Shown in pieces: positions 16,755 through 29,968 of a stretch of DNA of 64,000 bases. Both the position numbers and the translations under genes were made by a program. Source of the DNA: Rhodoplanes sp. Z2-YC6860 (lineage in GTDB: Bacteria; Pseudomonadota; Alphaproteobacteria; Rhizobiales; Xanthobacteraceae); assembly GCF_001579845.1 (NCBI RefSeq), contig NZ_CP007440.1:6346029-6410028 (forward strand). Direction: 5' to 3'. The notes under the pieces are model-generated. The model searched no databases and was not told the DNA's origin. It was given only the letters and a program-made list of their open reading frames with translations. The first letter of the stretch is position 1. Each line of letters begins with the position of its first letter.

Positions 16755-18494
16755 GCGGCGCGCGGCGCGGCCGGCCTCCTCGAGCACTGCGGCGATGCGC
16801 TCGAGGCGCGGTTCGGAGGCGAGCGCTTCGAGCGTGAGCGGCCAGCGCCGGCGCCAGTTCGGATACTGCGTGACCGTGCCCGGCATATTGATCTGATCGC
16901 GCACATCGAGAATGTCTTCGATGGAGACCGACACGAGCCGTGTCGGCGTACGGGCAAGAAAGCGCACCACGCCTTCGAGCCCCTCACCTTCGATCGCTCG
17001 CTTCAGAGCCTCGCGTGAACGGTGGCGCTCTTCGTCGCTTTCGCCCGGATCGACGCCGATCGAACGCTTGTGCTGCAGGTCATGGCCGCTCATCCAGCCG
17101 ACGAAGGTTGGCAGATCGTGCGTGTTCAATGTGGCAATCGCCATGTCGGGATATTCGGACGGCGGACGGAACGAGCCGTCCCAGTTCCGTTCGAATAGCA
17201 TCACGAGATAGGACCACAGGCCCCAGGACGCGAGCGTGGTCCGGAAGCCCTCCGGTACCGTGCCAAGATCTTCGCCGATCACCGCACAGCGGAAACGGTG
17301 GCTCTCCTCCGAGACGACCTTGAGCATCGAAAAGAACGGCCCGCGCAGATACACGCCATCGGCGGCGCCAAGCCCGTGCGGAATGACGAACAATCGCATC
17401 AGGCCGAGCACGTGGTCGATCCGGATCGCGCCGGCATACCGCATGGCGGCGCGCAACATCCTTCGGAACGGCTCGAACTTGCTCGCGATCAGCCCGTGCG
17501 GATTGTAGGCCGTGAGTCCCCAGTCCTGCCCCGCGGGATTGTACTGATCGGGCGGCGCGCCGACCGAAAGGTCCTGCAGCACCGCGCGTTGCGCCATCCA
17601 GGCGTCGGCGCCTGAGCCATCGACACCGATCGCGGTGTCGAGATAAAGCCCGACCGGCATGCCGTGATGCTTGGCGACATCGCGGCAATCTGCGAGCTGG
17701 CGATCCGCAACCCATTGCAGATATTCGTGGAACGCAAAGTCGCCGGCATGGCTTTGACGCAAGTGGTCGACGATCTCGTCGCTGGGCACGCGCCATTCGT
17801 CCGGCCAGTCCGGCCAGTGGCCGGCGTGCATGCTGCGCAGCGTCTCGAAGGCCGCGAACATCGCGAGCTCGCGGCCGCCTTCGCGGCGAAACGCTTCGAA
17901 GTCGGCTTTGGCGCTGGCATCGCGCAGCGTGAAGAAATCGCGGCAGGCGATGTGCAGCGCGGCGAGCTTCAGCTTCGCGACCGCGAGATAATCCACGAGT
18001 TCGCCAGCTCGCAGCCGCTCGATCTCGCTGGCGAAGCCTTCGATCTGGCGCGGCTTGAACCCTGGCGCTCGTGTCACGTCGATGTAGAGCGGATTGATGA
18101 ACAGCCGGCTGCTCGGCGAATACGGGCTGCCAATGGCGGAACGGTCGTAGAACAGCGCGTGCAGTGGGTTGAGCCCGACGCCCGCGCCGCCAACCTTGGC
18201 GACGATCTCGAGCAGCGCCGCCAGATCGGTGAAATCGCCATGGCCCCAGTTGCGGGCCGAGCGCACGCCGTAAAGCTGCACCGCCAGAATCCAGACGCGC
18301 CGGCCGTCACCCTGGAAGGCTGGCTCCGCAAGAACGCCGGTATCGGGATAAACCGCTGGCTTGGATTGCGATTTTTGGAGCGCTGCGATCACGCGCCGCA
18401 GCACCTCGGGGCTGGCCTCATGGCGGCCGCCCTGAACGTCGAAATAGGAGGTTTCGACGCCCCAATGGGCCGCCAGCTCCGGCAGATTTTCCAT
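16749..18494 (-). CDS. malQ: 4-alpha-glucanotransferase (amylomaltase, GH77)
   Basis: About 581 residues from ATG 18494; an ATG at 18563 would add 23 residues but has no ribosome binding site. The enzyme transfers maltosyl and longer units between linear alpha-glucans. GH77 features are the nucleophile Asp in AIRIDHVLGLMRLF, the acid/base Glu in VIGEDLGTVP, the third Asp in TLNTHDLPTFVGW, and SPYSPSSRLFINPLYID near the start. It is the only gene of the glucan cluster on the minus strand, divergent from glgE and convergent with glgP. It would rework maltodextrins released by phosphorylase and GlgX. Confidence 0.93.
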   Translation of the reverse strand: MENLPELAAHWGVETSYFDVQGGRHEASPEVLRRVIAALQKSQSKPAVYPDTGVLAEPAFQGDGRRVWILAVQLYGVRSARNWGHGDFTDLAALLEIVAKVGGAGVGLNPLHALFYDRSAIGSPYSPSSRLFINPLYIDVTRAPGFKPRQIEGFASEIERLRAGELVDYLAVAKLKLAALHIACRDFFTLRDASAKADFEAFRREGGRELAMFAAFETLRSMHAGHWPDWPDEWRVPSDEIVDHLRQSHAGDFAFHEYLQWVADRQLADCRDVAKHHGMPVGLYLDTAIGVDGSGADAWMAQRAVLQDLSVGAPPDQYNPAGQDWGLTAYNPHGLIASKFEPFRRMLRAAMRYAGAIRIDHVLGLMRLFVIPHGLGAADGVYLRGPFFSMLKVVSEESHRFRCAVIGEDLGTVPEGFRTTLASWGLWSYLVMLFERNWDGSFRPPSEYPDMAIATLNTHDLPTFVGWMSGHDLQHKRSIGVDPGESDEERHRSREALKRAIEGEGLEGVVRFLARTPTRLVSVSIEDILDVRDQINMPGTVTQYPNWRRRWPLTLEALASEPRLERIAAVLEEAGRAARRS

Positions 18495-18563
18495 AGGGTT
18501 ATGCAGCGCTTCAGGAGTGCAGTTCTGAACGGGCAAAACCCGATATGGCCTTAGCTGTTCCAT

Positions 18564-20660
18564 ATGGAATTAAAGGGAACCAATCCGGTTCCCGGGCCGT
18601 TGACCGGGCGTCGATCCATTTCCAGCCCCAGCGGTGACGACGTGACGCGGACGCTTACTGCATCCCATCCGCTTGCTGCATCCCATCATCGCACGGTGAC
18701 GGTCCCCCATTTGCCTGAACTGGCGCCCAACGATCCGACCGGGCCGCGTTTTCTTGTCGAGGACGTCTATCCGAGCATCGACGGTGGCCGCTATCCGCTG
18801 AAGCGGATCGCGGGTGAGCCCATCGAGGTCTGGGCCGACATCCTGCGCGAGGGCCATGACCAGCTCGCCGCGGAGTTGCTCTGGCGCAATGAGAACGGCC
18901 CGGTGTGGCAGCGCACCCGAATGGCGTTCCACAGCAACGACCGTTGGCGCGGAAGCTTCACGCCGCCAGAGCCGGGCCGGTATCTGTTCGAGATCGAGGC
19001 GTGGACCGATCAGTTTGCCACCTGGCGGCACGGACTCATTCTGAAGCGGGACGCCGGGCAGGACATTTCGGTCGACGCTCTGGAAGGCCGCGAACTGCTC
19101 GAAGACCTGCGACCGACCGATGCCAACGCCAAGCGCATTATCAACAACGTCAAGCGCGATTTCGATCGCACGCGTAACGTCGCGTTGTTGCTTGACGACG
19201 AGCTGGCGGAGGCGGTCGCCGCCGGCGACCCGCGGAGCGACATGATCCGGAGTCTGTCGATTCCAGTCACAGTCGAGCGCGATAGGGCACGTGCCAGTGC
19301 CTGGTACGAGTTGATGCCGCGGAGCCAGTCGCCCGTACCGGGCCGCCACGGCACGTTCGGCGATGCGATGGCACGATTGCCCGAGATCGCCGCGATGGGT
19401 TTCGACGTCGTTTATCTGACGCCGATCCACCCGATCGGCCAGATCAACCGCAAGGGCCGCAACAATTCGCTGAAGGCCGCTCCGAACGATCCCGGCAGTC
19501 CCTACGCGATCGGCAGCGCCGAAGGCGGCCACGACGCGATCCATCCGCAGCTCGGCACCTTCGACGACTTCGAGAGATTCGTCGCAGCGTGCCGTCAGCA
19601 CAACATGGAGGTGGCGCTCGATTTTGCCATCCAGTGCGCGCCTGACCATCCGTGGCTGAAACAGCATCCCGAATGGTTCAAGAAACGGCCCGATGGCAGC
19701 ATCAAATACGCCGAAAATCCGCCGAAGAAATACGAAGACATCGTCAACGTGGATTTCTACTGCGCTGACCGCGTCGCGCTGTGGCAGGCGTTGCGCGACG
19801 TGGTGCTGTTCTGGGTCGAAAAGGGCGTGAAAATCTTCCGCGTCGATAATCCGCACACCAAACCGTTCCCATTCTGGGAATGGCTCATCCATGAAGTGCA
19901 GGAGCGCGATCCCGACGTGCTGTTCCTGGCGGAAGCCTTCTCGCGGCCGAAGATCATGAAGGGGCTCGCGAAACTCGGCTTCACGCAGTCCTACACTTAT
20001 TTTACATGGCGCACCCACAAGTGGGAGTTCGAGCAGTATCTGAGCGAACTGACGCGCTATCCCGAGCGTGACTACTTCCGGCCGAACTTCTTCGTCAACA
20101 CGCCGGACATCCTGCCGGTGCACCTGCAGAAGGGTGAGCCCTGGATGTTCAAATCGCGCTTCGCGCTCGCGCTGACGCTGTCGTCGAACTACGGCATGTA
20201 CAGCGGCTACGAGCTTCTGGAACACGAGCCGATTCCGGGGCGCGAGGAGTACATCAACTCCGAGAAATACGAACTGAAATTCCGCGACTGGAACCGGCCC
20301 GGCAATATCAAGGACTACATCACACGGCTCAACCGCATCCGCCGCGAGAACCCCGCGCTGCTGCAGACCGCCGATCTGCGCTTTGCCCAGGTCGACGATG
20401 GCGAGGTGATCGGCTTCGTCAAGGAATCGGTCAAGCACGACAATGCGGTCGCTTGCGCGATTGCGCTCTCCGGCCAAGGCCCGCGGAGCCTCTGGTTTCA
20501 CTTCGGCGACATCACCATCGGCCAGCCGGACGACCGGCATCCGGTGCGATCGATCGTCAACCTCGTCACCGGCGAACGGCACGCGCTGGAATGGGGCGGC
20601 GTCAGGCTCACCATGGACCCGGCCGCCGATCCCGCGCTGCTGTTCCGCTGTGAAATTTGA
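18564..20660 (+). CDS. glgE: GlgE, alpha-1,4-glucan:maltose-1-phosphate maltosyltransferase (GH13_3)
   Basis: About 698 residues. GlgE lengthens alpha-1,4-glucan by two glucose units using maltose-1-phosphate. The N-terminal domain starts near PRFLVEDVYPSIDGGRYPLKRIAGE, a GlgE signature. The GH13 core has GFDVVYLTPIHPIG and IGSAEGGHDAIHPQLG, the nucleophile Asp in KIFRVDNPHTKPFPFW, and the acid Glu in VLFLAEAFSRP. FTQSYTYFTWR is also GlgE-typical. The true start is uncertain: ATG 18564 lies in CATATG back to back with a minus-strand ATG and has no good ribosome binding site; GTG 18642 is possible. It leads a six-gene co-directional operon. Confidence 0.93.
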   Translation: MELKGTNPVPGPLTGRRSISSPSGDDVTRTLTASHPLAASHHRTVTVPHLPELAPNDPTGPRFLVEDVYPSIDGGRYPLKRIAGEPIEVWADILREGHDQLAAELLWRNENGPVWQRTRMAFHSNDRWRGSFTPPEPGRYLFEIEAWTDQFATWRHGLILKRDAGQDISVDALEGRELLEDLRPTDANAKRIINNVKRDFDRTRNVALLLDDELAEAVAAGDPRSDMIRSLSIPVTVERDRARASAWYELMPRSQSPVPGRHGTFGDAMARLPEIAAMGFDVVYLTPIHPIGQINRKGRNNSLKAAPNDPGSPYAIGSAEGGHDAIHPQLGTFDDFERFVAACRQHNMEVALDFAIQCAPDHPWLKQHPEWFKKRPDGSIKYAENPPKKYEDIVNVDFYCADRVALWQALRDVVLFWVEKGVKIFRVDNPHTKPFPFWEWLIHEVQERDPDVLFLAEAFSRPKIMKGLAKLGFTQSYTYFTWRTHKWEFEQYLSELTRYPERDYFRPNFFVNTPDILPVHLQKGEPWMFKSRFALALTLSSNYGMYSGYELLEHEPIPGREEYINSEKYELKFRDWNRPGNIKDYITRLNRIRRENPALLQTADLRFAQVDDGEVIGFVKESVKHDNAVACAIALSGQGPRSLWFHFGDITIGQPDDRHPVRSIVNLVTGERHALEWGGVRLTMDPAADPALLFRCEI

Positions 20661-20669
20661 GAGCGTGTC

Positions 20670-23600
20670 GTGAACGTCCTGCCGCAGATCGATGTGCAGC
20701 CCAAGGCTCAGAACGAGCTCTGGTTCAAAGACGCCGTCATCTATCAGCTCCACGTCAAAGCCTTTGCCGACAGCAACAATGACGGAATCGGCGATTTCGC
20801 AGGGCTGACCGAGCGGCTCGACTATCTGCAGGACCTCGGCGTCAACACGCTGTGGCTGTTGCCGTTCTATCCGAGCCCCGGCCGCGACGACGGCTACGAC
20901 ATCGCCGACTACCGGCGCATCAACCGCGATTTCGGCACGCTGCGCGATTTTCGCCGCTTCATGAACGAGGCGCACCGCCGCGATCTGCGGGTGATCACCG
21001 AGTTGGTCATCAACCACACCTCCGACCAGCATCCGTGGTTCAAACGCGCGCGAAGGAGCGGACCGCACACTGATGCACGCAACTGGTACGTCTGGAGCGA
21101 CAACGACCAGAAATATTCCGGCACGCGGATCATCTTCAGCGATACCGAGAAGTCGAACTGGAGCTGGGACCCGCAGGCCAATGCCTACTACTGGCACCGC
21201 TTCTTTTCGCATCAGCCGGATCTGAATTTCGACAATCCACGGGTGCTGTGGGCCGTGATCCAGGTGATGCGGCGCTGGCTCGACATGGGCGTCGACGGGT
21301 TCCGGCTCGACGCGATCCCTTATCTCTGCGAGCGCGAGGGCACCAACAACGAGAATCTCCCCGAGACGCATGCGATCATCAAACAGATCCGCCGCGAGCT
21401 CGATTCCTACGCGCCCGGAAAGCTGCTGCTCGCCGAGGCCAACCAGTGGCCCGAAGACGTCGCAGCCTATTTCGGCGATGGCGACGAATGCCAGATGGCC
21501 TACCATTTTCCGTTGATGCCGCGCATCTACATGGCGATCGCCCAGGAAGACCGCTTCCCGATCGCCGACATCCTGCGGCAGACGCCGGACATTCCGGCGA
21601 ACTGCCAGTGGGCGCTGTTCCTGCGCAACCACGACGAGCTGACATTGGAAATGGTCACCGACGTGGAGCGCGACTATCTCTGGTCGACCTACGCCAACGA
21701 TCCACGCGCCCGCATCAATCTCGGCATCCGTCGGCGGCTCGCGTCGTTGATGGACAACGATCGCCGCAAGATCGAGCTGATGAACTCGCTGCTGTTCTCG
21801 CTGCCCGGTACGCCGATCATCTATTACGGCGACGAGATCGGCATGGGTGACAACATCTATCTCGGCGACCGCAACGGCGTCCGTACGCCGATGCAGTGGA
21901 CTTCGGACCGCAACGCCGGCTTCTCGCGCTGCGATCCGGCGAGGCTCTATCTGCCGGTGATCATGGACGCGGTCTATGGCCACCAGTCGGTCAACGTGGA
22001 GGCGCAGCAGCGCAGCCCGTCCTCGCTGCTCAACTGGCACAAGCGCCTGATCGGCGTGCGGCGCTCCACTCAGGCCTTCAGCCGCGGCTCTCTCACCTTC
22101 GTGCGCCCCGCCAATCGCACCGTGCTGGGCTACATCCGCTCGTACGAGAACGACACCGTGCTGTGCGTGGCAAACCTTTCCCGTTCGGCGCAGTCGGCGC
22201 TCTTCGATCTGCGGCCATGGAAAGGCCGGATACCGATGGAGATGCTTGGCCGCAGCACCTTCCCTCGCATCGGCGACGAGCCTTACGCCATCACGCTCGC
22301 GCCTTATGGCTTCTTCTGGTTCCTGCTCACCGACGCGCCACAGGAAACCAAGCCCGCGCCGATTTTGCGGGAACACACCACACTGGTCTGGACTGCGGGT
22401 TGGAATTCCCTTCTGGCGAGCCGCGAACGCAATGCGCTAGAGAACGACGTGCTGCCGGCCTTCCTGCGCGAGCGCCGCTGGTTCGCCGAGAAAGCTCACG
22501 GCGTCGAGGTGGCCAAGCTTGAAGCGCTCATCCCGGTCGAGCGCGAAAACCTGTCGGCAGGTCTCGCACTGGTGAGGGTGGCTTCCTCGCGCGGCGCCAC
22601 TTCGCTCTATCAGGTGCCGCTGACCCTGCGATGGGCGCGACCCGACCGGCTCGATGCTTCGATGACACCCAATGTGCTCGCTGCCATTCGCCGTGGCCCA
22701 CGGGAGGGCGCGCTGGTCGATGCCGCAGCAGACAAGGACGCCATCACCGTGTTGCTGACGGCCGTCCATGACAGCCACGCGATCGAGGAAGGCAGGTATC
22801 GGATCGAGTTCACTCCGACCAGCGTCTTCAAAGACGCGCCACAGCCGACGATCGAGAAGGCCACCGCGCTCAATCGCGAACAGTCCAACACCACGGTGAT
22901 CGCGGACCGCGATTATGTCGTCAAGGTGCTGCGCAAGGTCAACGAAGGCATCCATCCCGAAATCGAGATGGGACGCTTCCTGATCGAGCACACCAGCTTC
23001 CGTAATGTGCCGGACCTGCTCGGCTCCGTCGAACTGGTTGAAGGCAGCGCGCGCAGCGCGCTTGCCGTGGTGCATCGCTTCGTCGAAAACCAGGGCGACG
23101 CCTGGACCGTGACCGGCGCCTTTCTCGATCGCTACATCGACGACCAGCGGGTGCTGACGGCCGCCAACGCTGAAGAAGATATGGAGCTGACGTCCTATCT
23201 CCAGCGCATCCGGCAGCTCGGCCGCCGCACCGGCGAATTCCAGACGGCGCTCGCGAGCCGTCCCGACGTTCCCGACTTTGCGCCCGAGCCGATCCGTCCC
23301 GAGGATGTCTCGGCCTGGACCGAGCGGCTCGTCGAGCGCTCCGGCCACGTGCTCGATCTCCTGACTTCAAAACGGGCGAGCCTCGAAGAGGCCGTCACGG
23401 CCGACGTCGACCGGCTGCTGCAGGTGCGCCCGGCGATCGAAGCGCATATCCGCTCATTGCTGCCGGGCTGTGCCAACGCCTCAAAAGCGCGCCATCACGG
23501 CGACTTCCATCTGGGCCAGGTGCTGATCGTCAAGGATGACGCCTTCATCCTCGATCTCGAGGGTGAGCCCGGCCGCTCGTTGGACGAGCGCCGGCAGAAG

Positions 23601-23950
23601 GTTCCGGCGGCGCGTGACATCGCCGGCATGCTCCGCTCGATCGACTATTCGACCACTGCGGCGCTCGCCAACGCGACCAACCTCACCGCCGAGGAGCGCG
23701 CAATCCTGAAACCCAAGCTCGACATCTGGCGGCAGAAGGCGACGGAGGAGTTCTGGAACGCCTGCCGGCAGACCGCCGATGCAGCGCTGTGGCCTGCAGA
23801 CGCCACGGAGGCGCGCGATCTCCTGGAATTCTTCCTTCTCGAGAAGGCGTTCTACGAGATGGAATACGAGCTGATGAACCGTCCGGCGTGGTTGCACGTT
23901 CCCCTTGAAGGGACGTTACGCATCCTTGCCCATCACGGTGTCGTGCAACC

Positions 23951-23954
<4 letters not shown>
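20670..23954 (+). CDS. treS: Trehalose synthase / maltokinase fusion (TreS-Mak)
   Basis: A 1094-residue two-domain enzyme. Residues 1 to about 560 are TreS (GH13_16), which interconverts trehalose and maltose: [21 protein letters not shown], nucleophile [11 protein letters not shown], acid [13 protein letters not shown], and [13 protein letters not shown]. The C-terminal half is the aminoglycoside-kinase-like maltokinase (Mak/Pep2), which makes maltose-1-phosphate with [14 protein letters not shown] (catalytic Asp) and [12 protein letters not shown] (metal-binding Asp). The start is GTG at 20670, 9 bases after glgE. The fusion feeds GlgE directly with its donor. The stop overlaps the glgB start (ATGA). 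Confidence 0.95.
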
Positions 23955-26107
<2,153 letters not shown>

Positions 26108-28192
26108 CCAGCGGATTTCCGCCGGCTCGCCGCATCCGCTTGGCGCGACCTGGGATGGCCGCGGCACCAACTTCGCGCTGTTCTCGTCGACCGCCGAGAA
26201 GGTGGAGTTGTGCCTGTTCGACCGCACCGGCCGCACCGAGTTGGAGCGCCTTCCGCTGCCGGAACGCACCGACGACGTCTGGCACGGCTACGTGCTGTCC
26301 GCCCGGCCGGGCCAGCTTTACGGCTATCGTGTGCACGGGCCGTACGATCCCGAACGCGGCTTCCGCTTCAACCCGAACAAGCTGCTGATCGATCCATACA
26401 CCAGGCAGTTCGGCGGCGCCTATCACTGGACCGACGCGCATCTGCCCTATCGCATCGGACACAAACGCGAGGACCTCGCCATCGACCGCCGCGACAACGC
26501 GCGCTCGATGATCAAATCCGCGGTGGTCGATCCGGCTCACACCTGGGGCCGTGACATCCATCCCAGCACAGCGTGGGAAGACACCTTTATCTACGAGGCT
26601 CATATCAAAGGCGTGACGCAGCTTCGGGAGGACGTGCCCAAGGAGCTGCGCGGCACGTACCGAGGTCTCGCCGCGCCTGCGATGATCGAACATCTGCGCA
26701 AGCTTGGCGTCACCGCGCTCGAGCTCCTGCCGATCCACTCCTTCATGGACGAGCGCCATCTCGTCGAGCACGGATTGAAGAACTATTGGGGCTACAACAC
26801 GCTGAGCTTTTTCGCTCTGGAGCAGCGTTACGACAACGAGAACGTCCAGAGCGCCTTCCGCTCCACGGTGTCCGAGCTGCACAGCGCCGGCATCGAGGTG
26901 ATCCTCGACGTGGTCTACAACCACACCTGCGAGGGCAATCACCTCGGCCCGACCCATTGCTACCGCGGCATCGACAACACCGCGTATTATTGGCTGGTGC
27001 CCGACAAGCCGCGCTTTTACGAGAATTACACCGGCACTGGCAACGCGCTGAATCTGACGCATCCGCGCGTGTTGCAGATGGTGATGGACTCGCTGCGGCA
27101 CTGGGTCGAGGTCTTTCACGTCGACGGCTTCCGCTTCGATCTCGCATCGACACTCGGCCGCACGCCGGGCTTCGACAGGCACGCGGCATTCTTCGCGGCC
27201 GTGCGTCAGGACCCGGTGCTGGCCAACGTCAAGATGATCGCCGAGCCATGGGACATCGGCCTCGGCGGCTATCAGGTCGGCGGCTTTCCGCCGGGCTGGT
27301 CGGAGTGGAACGACGTCTATCGCAAGACCATGCGGCGCTACTGGCGCGGCGAAGGCAATCTCCTCGGCGAACTTGCCAGCGCGCTGACCGGCTCGGCCCC
27401 GCAATACCGGCACGATGGCCGCGCACCGCAGGCCAGCATCAATCATGTCGTCGTGCACGACGGCTTCACGTTGAACGACCTCGTCAGCTATGAGCACAAG
27501 CACAACGAGGCGAACAAGGAGGACAATCGCGACGGCTCCGACGACAACAACAGCCTCAATTGCGGCGTCGAGGGCCCGACCGACGATCCCAAGATTCTCG
27601 CCTGCCGCAGGCTGCTGCGTCGCAACCAGCTTGCATCTCTGCTTCTCGCCATGGGTGTCCCACTGATGCTGGCCGGCGACGAAGTCGCCAACACGCAAGG
27701 CGGCAACAACAACGCCTATTGCCAGGACGACGAGATCGGCTGGGTGAACTGGTCGAAACTCGGCAGCGAAGATGATGACACCGGATTCGTCGGCGCGATG
27801 GCCGAGTTGAGGCAGCGCTTCCCGCAGATTCGGACGCGGCACTGGCTCGAAGGCAAAAATGGCGACGGCAGCCACGACGTGATCTGGCTGCGCCCCGACG
27901 CGGCCGAGATGAACGAGGAGGATTGGAAATTCCCTGAAGGGCGATTTCTCGCTTATGTGCTGGCGGCGCCCAAAGCCAGCGGCGAGAAGGCCGGCGGCGA
28001 GCCGCTCTACCTCGTGTTCAACGGCGCGCACGATGCCATCGCGGTCACCTTGCCAAAGCTTCCGGGCATCGCGAAATGGTCGCGCGTGCTCAGCACGGCC
28101 GACAACTCGGTGCTGAAGGAAGACGTGAGTGAGGTGCCTGGCGCAAAGCTCACCTCGCCCGCGACATCGATCCTGGCTTTCGCCGGCAAGCC

Positions 28193-29968
28193 ATGACCAG
28201 GGATCGACGCTTTGGACCGGCGATCGGCGCCGACGGCGTGACGTTCCGGCTGTGGGCGCCGGACGCAAAGAGCGTCGCACTCAAGATGCATGGCAAGGAA
28301 GAAGACATCCGTCCGATGCAGCGCGACAGCGAAGGCTGGTTCTCGATCGTGGCGCCGGATGCCAGGCCTGGCACGCGCTACCGCTTCCGCATCGACGACG
28401 AGATCGACGTGCCTGACCCTGCGTCGGGCTTCCAGCCGGAAGACGTCAATGGGCCCAGCGAAGTGATCGACCCGGCCTTCGGCTGGCAGGCCGCCGGCTG
28501 GAAGGGCCGCCCGTGGCATGAATGCGTGTTCCTGGAGATGCACACCGGCACCTTTACGACGGACGGCACGTTCCGCGCCGCGATCGACAAGCTCGACCAT
28601 GTGGTCGAGGCAGGCTTCACGGCGATCGAGCTGATGCCCGTCGCCGATTTCGCCGGCCGCTGGAACTGGGGCTATGACGGCGTACTGCTGTTTGCCCCCG
28701 ACAGCGCCTATGGCCGGCCTGACGATCTCAAGGCCTTGATCGATGCCGCCCATGGCAAGGGCCTGATGGTGTTTCTCGACGTGGTCTACAACCACTTCGG
28801 CCCCGAGGGAAATTATCTCGGCCGCTATGCGCCGCAGTTTTTCACGCCGGCGAACACACCCTGGGGCAGCGCGATCGATTACGGAAATCCGCTGGTGCGG
28901 CGTTTCGCAATCGAGAATGCCCTCTATTGGCTCGACGAGTTTCGCTTCGATGGGCTGCGCCTCGACGCGGTCCACGCCATCGTCGAGCCGGGCCGCGGAC
29001 TTCTCCTGCGCAAACTGAGCGAGGCCGCCGGTGCATTGATCGCGGAAAGCGGCCGGCACATTCACCTGGTCCTGGAGAACGATGCCAATCAGGCGAGCCT
29101 GCTCGATCCCGTCGTCGATCCTCCTGTCGGCAAGTATCGCGCGCAGTGGAATGACGACTATCACCACGCGTTTCACGTCGCGCTGACAGGTGAAACCACC
29201 AGCTACTACGCCGACTATCGCGATCCCGCGCCCTACATCGCGCGAGTGCTGGCACAGGGCTTCGCCTATCAGGGCGAGCCGTCGCCGCATCGCGGCGGCG
29301 AGCCGCGCGGCGAAACCACCGCCAAGTTGCCGCTCACGGCGTTCGTCAACTTCCTGCAAAACCACGACCAGATCGGCAACCGCGCGCTCGGCGAACGATT
29401 GACCGGGCTGGCAACGCCCGAGGCCCTTGAGGCTGCGCTCGCCATCACGTTGCTCGCGCCGGGCCCGCCGCTGATGTTCATGGGCGACGAATGGGCGGCG
29501 CGCGAGCCGTTTCCGTTCTTCTGCGATTTCAAGGGCGATCTGGCACAGGCGGTGCGCGAGGGCCGGCGGCGGGAATTTTCTGAAGCTTATGAAAAGTATC
29601 GCGACGAGGTGCCTGATCCTCTGGCGGAAGAAACAGTACGGCTCGCGACCCTCGATTGGAGCGTGCGGTCACAGTCCGGGCACACCGCACGCCTGACATT
29701 CGTGAAAGACCTCCTCGGGGCGCGCAAGGCTCACATCACACCGCGGCTGCCGCACTTGATGGACGGTCACGGCACGGCGCGTTTCGAGGACGGCGTCCTC
29801 ATCGCTCAATGGCGCATACGTCCCGCCGAGAGGCTGTCGATGCTCGCGAACTTCAGCTTGCAAGCGCGCGAGCGGCCTCACGCCATGTCTGGCCACGCCG
29901 TGTGGGGCGGCCCGCCACCCGATGAACTTCCGCCGTGGTCGGTGTTCGTATGGATCGGGCCGAGCTGA
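28193..29968 (+). CDS. treZ: Malto-oligosyltrehalose trehalohydrolase
   Basis: A 591-residue GH13_10 enzyme that frees trehalose from maltooligosyl trehalose. The N-terminal FGPAIGADGVTFRLWAPDAKSVAL is TreZ-like. The barrel has GFTAIELMPVADFAG and WNWGYDGVLLFAPDSAYG, the nucleophile DGLRLDAVHAI, the acid Glu in IHLVLENDANQASLL, and NFLQNHDQIGNRALG. It overlaps glgX by 4 bases. Its TGA shares one base with the downstream treY start (TGATG). Confidence 0.95.
   Translation: MTRDRRFGPAIGADGVTFRLWAPDAKSVALKMHGKEEDIRPMQRDSEGWFSIVAPDARPGTRYRFRIDDEIDVPDPASGFQPEDVNGPSEVIDPAFGWQAAGWKGRPWHECVFLEMHTGTFTTDGTFRAAIDKLDHVVEAGFTAIELMPVADFAGRWNWGYDGVLLFAPDSAYGRPDDLKALIDAAHGKGLMVFLDVVYNHFGPEGNYLGRYAPQFFTPANTPWGSAIDYGNPLVRRFAIENALYWLDEFRFDGLRLDAVHAIVEPGRGLLLRKLSEAAGALIAESGRHIHLVLENDANQASLLDPVVDPPVGKYRAQWNDDYHHAFHVALTGETTSYYADYRDPAPYIARVLAQGFAYQGEPSPHRGGEPRGETTAKLPLTAFVNFLQNHDQIGNRALGERLTGLATPEALEAALAITLLAPGPPLMFMGDEWAAREPFPFFCDFKGDLAQAVREGRRREFSEAYEKYRDEVPDPLAEETVRLATLDWSVRSQSGHTARLTFVKDLLGARKAHITPRLPHLMDGHGTARFEDGVLIAQWRIRPAERLSMLANFSLQARERPHAMSGHAVWGGPPPDELPPWSVFVWIGPS

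Noticed and set aside
18570-22376. A 1268-codon open frame on the minus strand over glgE and treS
   Set aside because: It is antisense to two well-conserved enzymes, with no ribosome binding site and no recognisable domain.
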